This document shows positions 16,901 through 25,900 of a stretch of DNA of 27,280 bases, in pieces. Every line of letters begins with the position of its first letter. Position 1 is the stretch's first letter. The position numbers and the translations under genes are program-made. Source of the stretch: a virus; IMG/VR virus record IMGVR_UViG_3300024236_000021, positions 1 through 27,280 of that record; one strand, given 5' to 3'. A model generated the notes under the pieces. It was given only the letters and a program-made list of their open reading frames with translations, was not told the DNA's origin and did not search any database.

Positions 16901-19900
16901 ACAAGCAGTTTATTTGTATATTAACGGGGTACAACTTGTTCATGGAAGAGACTATAAATTTACAGATGATAATTTTGTAGATATATTTCGAGAAAAAAAT
17001 AACGGTGATGTATTAGAAATATATGAATACGAATCAACAGATGGTAGTTTCATACCATCTACTCCGTCTAAACTCGGACTATATCCTACTTGGTATCCGC
17101 ATATTAAATTAGATGATACCTCGGCTAAAAAAGAAACAATATATAATGCAGGTCCTTTTAAAATTTACGGAGAATCTGAACTTGGAGAATCTAAAAATAA
17201 ATTTGGTTATTATTATCCAGTATTTACTACAAAATCTGCTGCTAAAGAATACAATACAACATCTGAAAACACTATAGAAGAAGTATATTTTAAAGGACTA
17301 AACAAAGTATTTTATATACCGTCTGATATAGGTAGTTTTGCAACTTTAAATGATACTGAAGATTTTGAATTTTTTCCAAATGTTCGTCCATTTATTATAG
17401 GTCATGATGGTAGCCAAATATTGTGTTATCTTGATTATAGAGACAAATTGGCAATAGAATTAGAAAAAAGAATTTACAACAATATAAAGGTTGATTATAA
17501 CGATAATGATATCGACGTTGAAGCTTACTTAGGTAATGATTTTGCAGACTATCCTGTGCCTCAAGAAATCCAAAATCAGTTGTTATTACGTGACTTCACA
17601 GCATGGCAAAAATTTATACAAGTAGGGTATGCAGAAAATAGTTTTTATGACGTTAACAATCCCTTTACATTTAACTATAAAGATGCAAATAATTTAAAAG
17701 GTAAACAATCACCAGGATTTTGGAGAAAAATTTACTTTAATAACTTTAACACTGATAATCCTCACAGTTGTCCGTGGGAAATGTTAGGATTTACAAATAA
17801 ACCAACATGGTGGAACACTGTGTATGGTCCTGCACCCTATACAAGTAACAATTTAATTTTATGGAATGATTTAGAATTAGGTCGTATTGCAGACCCAGAA
17901 AATACACGAATAGATAAAAGATTTGTACGCCCTGGATTAAGAAATTTTATACCTGTAAACGAAAAAGGAGATTTAATATCACCATTAGATTGTAATATTG
18001 TTTCAAACTTTAATCAAAGAACTGCAAGAGAGTCTTTTGAATTTGGAGACTATAGTCCTGTTGAATCAGCTTGGCGTAAAAGTTCAGATTTTCCCTTTGC
18101 ATTACTTAGAACTCTATTACTTACAAATCCTGCTGATACAATTGCTAAAGGATTTGATTTAGCAAATGCAAAACGTAACATTGCTAATCAAAAAACTTAT
18201 GCTCCTACAGGCAAATTTATTGCAAATAAGGATATAGTTGTACCTAATACAAATGTCGATTCAGTTAGAACCATTACTAGTGGACTTTTGAATTACATTT
18301 ATAATCTTGTAGCAAGCGATGTACTTAGTGTATATACAACCTACACAGACCAATTAAAAAATCTTCAAGTTAATTTAAGTTTTAGGCTTGCTGGGTTTAG
18401 TGATAAACAAAAAATTAATTTAATACTAGAAAGTAAATCGCCGAAACACGATATTGGATCGAGCGGCATATTTGTACCACAAGAAAATTACAAATTAGTT
18501 TACAATGTGAGTAGTCCGCTAGAGAATTTTACTTATAGCGGAGTTATAGTTGAAAAATCTCCAAACGGTTTTATAATTACAGGATACAATGAAAAATATC
18601 CTCAGTTTGATTATTTTAAACCTTTAATCGGATCAACGAAATATCCAGTTACAGTAGGCGGCCTTAGTGAAGAGTTTAGCACCTGGGCACCTCGAGCACC
18701 GTATAAAAAAGATCAAATAGTATTTCATTTAAATGCATATTATAGAGTGACTTCTGACTTTACAAGCAATACTACATTCACGCAAGATTTTTTAGCTAAA
18801 CTGTCTACATTACCTAGTGCAGGCGGCAGAGTTGCAAATTTCTATAAAAACTTTGACAATGTTACTACAAAGTCTTTGTCTTATGGCACTATATTAAAAA
18901 CTGTACAAGAAGTAGTTGATTTTTTATTAGGTTACGGTGCATTACTAAAATCAAAAGGATTTATATTTGATGATGTAACTGATGATGTAGTCAATGATTG
19001 GCCTTCTGTTGCAAAAGAATTTATGTTTTGGACTACACAGGGGTGGGCAGACGGTACAGTGATTTCTTTAAGTCCGTCTGCTAATGAATTAAGATTTCAA
19101 ACTGAATATTCAGTTGTAGATAATATATTTGATAAATTTTATGATACACATATTATTGCTAACACTGGCGATGAATTAGACGGAGAGTTTAGTAGTCTAC
19201 TTAGAGACGGTAATAGTTTTGGTCTAAAAATTAAAAATTCTGATCTAGGACTTTACGGCATGTCATTGCCTATAGTACAAAAAGAACACATAGTAATTTT
19301 AGACAATACTACTATTTTTAATGATGTAATCTATCATCCTGCATCAGGATACAGGCAAAAACGGATTAGAGTTACAGGTTATAGATCAGATGAATGGAAT
19401 GGCAGTTTAAATGTTCCAGGATTTTTATATGACGATGCTGTGGTAAAAGAATTTGAAGAATACAAAGATTATTCTATAGGTAATATAATAAAATATAAAC
19501 AGTTTTACTATGTTGCTACACAAAATACTATAGGATCTACAGAAATAGATTATAATCAATGGATACAATTAAATGAAAAACCAGTATCTGATCTAATTAC
19601 AAACTTTGACTATAGAGCATCACAATTTAACGATTTTTACGAATCTAATACTGCAAGCTTTGATCCAAATTTACAAGAATTATCTCAAAGATTTATAGGA
19701 TTTCAAAAGAGAGAATATTTGAGTAATCTTATTATAGACGATGTTAGTCAGTTAAAATTCTATCAAGGAATGATACAAGAAAAAGGCTCAAAAAATTCTA
19801 TAATGAAACTATTTGGAGCACTCAGTAGTAAGGGCCAAGAAAGTTTAGAGTTTTTTGAAGAATGGGCAGTAAAAACAGGAATGTACGGCTCGACTGAAGA

Positions 19901-22900
19901 TATAAAGCAGATAGAGATACAACTATCGGATACTGATATAGTAGAAAGCCCGCAAGCTGTACTCTTTACAGATAAAATTCCTAACAAAAACTTTGATAAA
20001 TTATTTAGAATAAAGCCTAGTGAGTTAGTAGATAAGCCTGCAGATTATACAAGTAACGTTTTTACAGTAAAACCGACAGTAAATGAATATGTAAAAACAT
20101 CTGGACCGGTAGATATTGACGATATAGATTTTGAAGTTTCTAATAGAAGTGATCTTTCATTAGGAAATATTAATCAATTTAAACTTGGCGGATACATTCA
20201 TTTAACAAATCAAATTAATGAAAATTGGCAAGTATATCAACATACACGTTTAAATTTAATTGCTGAAGAATTAACCGAAGTTGCAACTTTAAATGATGCA
20301 GGAGAGTTAATATACAGTGTAAAATTTAACAAATGGATCTCGTCATTTATTAGTGTAAGTCAGTTTATAGGAATTCGTGATGCTCAAGAATATAATTTAA
20401 ACGGATTTTATGAAGTTGTTGGCATTTCTAACAATACTGCATTTATTAAAGTACCAACTGATAATAATATTATTGGATTTATAAATGAAAAGCTATCAGT
20501 CTCTACACTAAGAGAAGTTAGAATTAACTCAACAACAGATATAAATCAAATTGTAAATGAGGAAATGTATAGCAACCAAAAAGTTTGGGTAGACAATTAT
20601 TCTAATCAAAACTGGGCAGTACTTCAAAATAATAGTGTATACAATTTGTTAGATCAGTATGATAATCCTACAGAATGGGATAGTACACAACAAAACTTTA
20701 CAGGCGCCATGGTAGCTACACCTGATAATAATAATGTTTTTGTTGCAGCAAGTGGAGACGATGCCGGTAAAATATTTGTATACAGGAGATCAAGAGATTC
20801 AGATAAACTTATTTTATCTCAAGAATTGAACTTAGAAGATGCTACAGAGAGTATAGATTCTTATAATGGATTTGGCCATAGTATTGATGTAAGTCCGGAT
20901 GGTGAATATCTTGTAGTAGGTATTCCTACTACATCGGGTATAAAAACTTTGTTTAAAGGAGATTTCGATCCTGATACCGAATATAGAAAAAATGATATTA
21001 TAAAATATAGAGAAAATTTTTGGAAAGCTAACAAAACTATTATTCCGCAAATTGGAATACAGCCATTTTCAACTTTTGATAGTTACGTAACTCTAGTTGA
21101 GCAAGAAGACACAGACAGTACAACTTTAAAGTTACTTGTTGCAGGTAACCCAGGTTTACCTACTAATAATATAGATCACTTTTTAGTACGTGCTCCTGAA
21201 GATATGTATATAGGCACAAAAGGCCAAACAGATGGCGAGGAAGGAACGGGCGATAAGGTTAACTTAGCTTGGAACAGAAGTAGTTATGCATTTCCTACAT
21301 TGGATGCTTATTTGCCATTTGATGGTGAGATACCAGCATTGACTGCGGAGTTTATCTCTCAAGAACATGAAATTGTAGAAAAAATTGATGCAATTCTTTA
21401 TATAGATACGTATGTAAGCCTACCCTCAGTAGGAGATCAAGTTGAGACTGATACAGGTAGCGGAATAGTCTATTATTTAGAGACATATAGAGACAGCGCA
21501 GTTTTATACTTAAAAAATCTAAACGGAGTTATGACTGTAACAGGAGAATTATTTGTCTCCAACGGAAACTTTATGGGATTTTATTCACAAGAATCTACAT
21601 TTGCTACGTCAGACGCTGTTGGCGGCTTTTGGCTTATTAAAACACCATTTAATTACGGAAATAATGGTAGATACTTTGATATAGGCAGAGGCCTTGTTTT
21701 TGCCGATGTGCGTACTTCGGACAGTGCAAGAATTACAAACATATATTCAAACATTCAAAACACTACTAGTGAAATAGGCACGTTTGTTAACGAAGAAAAT
21801 CGAGCTAGTTTTATAACACATTTATCCTACACAGGAGATCCAGACGGCACAGAAGCTCCGCAGCCAAGCAATCTTTGGGCAGTCAGAATAAGCAAAGATT
21901 TTACTCAAGAGCTACTAGACAAAAACTTTTACACTAGTGCAGGTTCTGAGTCAAATCAATCGTTATCGTTTAATTTTTATAATCTAGATAACAGTCCAGT
22001 AAGTCTTACAAATACAGGTTTTGATATTAACGAGTTAAACCAAAGTCATCAGCTATACGATATTTGGGATGGATATATTGATTTTGAATTTACAGAATTT
22101 GATTTCCAAGGTAATCCATTTGGATTGCAAGTTGGCGACATAGTGACAGACTCTCAGATTCCTAGAGACGGCCAAGGAGGATTAGCATTAACTAGTACGT
22201 CAACATCGTCTGCAGAAGTAGTATTTTATCAACGTAATTTTAATAGTGTGCGAATATACGTTAAAGTATTATCGGGAAGTTGGAGAGAACTTAATAATAT
22301 AGCTAAAGTTGAAATTCAACGATCAGCGAGAGATGAAAATGACGTAGACCGAATTGTTGGCACAATATCTGATACAAAAAACAACATTGTTATTGGAACA
22401 AACCTAGTAGGAAAATTACTTATTTTTCAAAAACAAACTGGGAATTTTAATATATCAAGTAATCCTGCAATACTAAATGCAGAGTATTATTTTTATAAGG
22501 AAAACATAGAAGGAGGTATACCTAGATTACCTAATCCTCCGTCTGAGCTGAATAAGGATTATGCTCATGTATATAATATTCCTCTTGATGCAAGAGGAAC
22601 GTCTAGCGGATTAAACAACGAAGGATCCGTTGCTATTTTTAGGCGCCAACCTAACGGAAAATATGACTATAAAAGAGTATTAACAAGTCAGTATAAAACA
22701 AATGAACGCAGATTTGGAGAAAAAGTACGTATAACACAACAAGATAACTTATACACACTTATGGTTAGTAGTGATAGTGTTGTTCTTGCTGGCGACGACT
22801 CTACAGATAGAAGAGAACATCCGGGCGCGATAGAAATATTCTATCACGGCACTGAAGAATTAGATCAATTTAAAGGTGGATATCAACTCACACAGTATAA

Positions 22901-25900
22901 TAAAGGCGACATCGTAATATACAAAGATGATTATTATGTTGCTAACAAAGATACAGACGAAGCAGTGATTAGTAATATAACAAATTCTATTGTATGGGAT
23001 AACATTAGTTTTAGATATGGTGTAGATCGAGACTATAAAGGAAATTGGGATAACTCCTATGGGTATCAAAAAGATTCTATTGTTTTATACGATAATAAAT
23101 TTTATAAAGCATTAACAAACATTGCCGCAGGAGTACAATGGATTACATCGTACTGGAAAGAAGTAACTAATAAATTTGATTACTTGGGTTACTTACCTAA
23201 CTTAACTGGCAATAACTATTATGGCGAGGATGTTTATGACCCAGTAACTAATATAATTGAATTTAGTGAGGCGTTTGATATTAGTCCTACAGGGCAGGTA
23301 TTAGCTGTAATTGCTCGAATTGAAGAATCAAATAGTACTGTTACAAAAAATTTAGCAATTTATAGAAAAGATGATTCTAAATATAAATTGTATCAAATAA
23401 TACAAAGTCCTAATGATATAGAGGATTGGGGATCACAAGTTTCTATTGCACCTGATGGACTATCAATAGCAGTGTCTGCACCAAAAACTACAGTCAATAA
23501 ATTGAATCAAGGTGCTGTGTATATTTACAAACAGGTAAACGGTCAGTTTGTATTAGATCTCCAAAACAAACAAGGACAAATTATTACAAGCCCGACTAGC
23601 GAATTGTCAGAATTATTTGGATATAAAATTGCTCTTACTGATCAAAATCTTGTAGTTACTAGTTTAAACGGAGATCAAAAGAGACCAACTACATTTGATG
23701 TCTTTTCTAAAAAAATAGAAGAATCTATATATGTAAATGACAGTCTGTCAACACGTAATAGCGTCGAAACAACATTTGATCAAAACTTTACGCAATTTGC
23801 AAACACAAATATAGACTCGGGAATGGTATATGTCTACGAAGATATACAAGGCTCGTATACTTACAGTGAAAACTTTAAATTTAACAATACAACATATGAA
23901 TTTGGCAAAAATTTACATGCATCGAACAATCACGTTTACATTGGCATACCATTTTATAGTGATGATCCGTCTAAAGGTATTTTCTTAGATTATAGAAAAC
24001 CAAAAAATAAGTTTGCATGGAATATATACAAAGAAATTAGACCTCCGGTAGATTTAGATCTAATCGAAGGTGCATTTATATATAACAAAAAAGAAAATAA
24101 AATTGTTAGCTATGTAGATTATATTGATCCTATACAAGGTAAAGTTGCAGGAATAGCAGAACAAGATATTACATTTAAGTCATATTATGACCCAGCATAT
24201 TATAATGTTGGATCTACTAATTCTATTAATGTAAATTCAGACCAAACATGGTTAGATAGTCATGTCGGCCAAGTTTGGTGGGACCTTACCTCGGCTAGAT
24301 ATGTTTATCCTTATCAAGGTTCGATAAATTATCAAAAAAATAATTGGAGTGCATTATCCGAAGGAGCAGAAATAAATGTTTACGAATGGGTAGAATCAGA
24401 TGTTTTACCTAGCCAATGGGCAGTCGAAGCAGATACTGAAAAAGGTATAGTCAAGAATATATCTGGACAACCTCTCTACGGCGATGCAAAGTATAGTGCA
24501 AAATTAAATTACGATCCGTTATCACAAACATTTACAACAAAATATTATTTCTGGGTCAAAGACAATAAAGTTATTCCGTCCCTTGAAAATAGAAATATAA
24601 GTGTGTATGATATTTCTCAATTGATTGAAAGACCACGAGAAAACGGATATAGATATATTTCTTTTATTGGTTCTGATAAGATTGTTTTAAATAATTTTGA
24701 CAAATTAATAAAAAGTAATGATTTAATTTTAAATATAAAATACAAAACTAAGCCTACAATAGATTCTAATCTACATATGCAATATAAATTAATTGCAGAT
24801 GGTGATTCCACTGCAACTATTCCGACAAATATAGAACGCAAATGGTTTGATAGTTTAATAGGATTTGACTCTAACGCTAGACATGTTCCCGATAGCAATT
24901 TACCTACCCCGCAAAAATATGGAATACTTAACAGTCCAAGACAAGGTATGTTTGTTAATCGTACTGAAGCATTGAAACAGTCAATTGAAAGAATTAACGA
25001 AGTATTTAATAATAACTTAATAGCCGATGAGTATAATATTAATGAACTTAATAGAATTGACGAACTCCCTTCAATATCGTCGGGCGATTACGATGTATCG
25101 ATAGATACTTATGAAGAATTACAATATATAAGCACTAACAAACTTATACAAGCAGTTTTAACTCCTATTATTATAAATGGTAGACTAGAAAGAATTCAAA
25201 TTACTAATCCTGGAAGAGGCTACAAAGTGCCGCCTACAATAGAAATACTAGGACAAGGAAGTGATGCAGAAATAAAATTAGAGATTAATAATTTAGGTAG
25301 TGTAACTAATGCTACAATAGTTAATAAAGGTCAAGGTTATGACGACACTACATCATTCTTTGTTAGAAGATTTAGTGTATTAGTCAAGTCAGATAGCACT
25401 AGCCAAGATTTTTGGTCAATTTACGGTTATAATGAAACTAGTAAAACTTGGTTTAGGCGCCGATCGCAGTCGTTTGATGTTAGCAGATATTGGAATTATA
25501 AAGATTGGTATGCAGAAGGATACAATCAATTTACTAAAATAGATTATGAAATTGATGCTAGTTATGAGCTCCAAGGTTTAAATCCTGAATTTAATTCAAT
25601 AATAAGAATTAACGATATCGGAAGCAGTGGTTGGCTATTGTTAAAAAGAACTGGAAATAGTGCTAGTGAGGATTATACAATTGATTACGAAACTATTGGC
25701 AGACAAAATGGTACTATAAACTTAAAAAGTTCGTTGTATAATACTCAAGAAAATATATCTGGTTATGATAATAGAACATTTGATAATGGAATATACGACA
25801 ATAACCCTGCCCAAGAGTTACGTATAATTTTAGAGTGCATTAAAAACAATATTTTTATAAATGACCTTGCTATAGAATATAATCAGCTGTTTTTTAGCAG

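Noticed and set aside
19763-24898. Minus-strand reading frames of 69 to 93 codons inside the giant gene
   Set aside because: They are scattered, have no ribosome sites or domain features, and lie opposite a continuous frame with recognisable modules.
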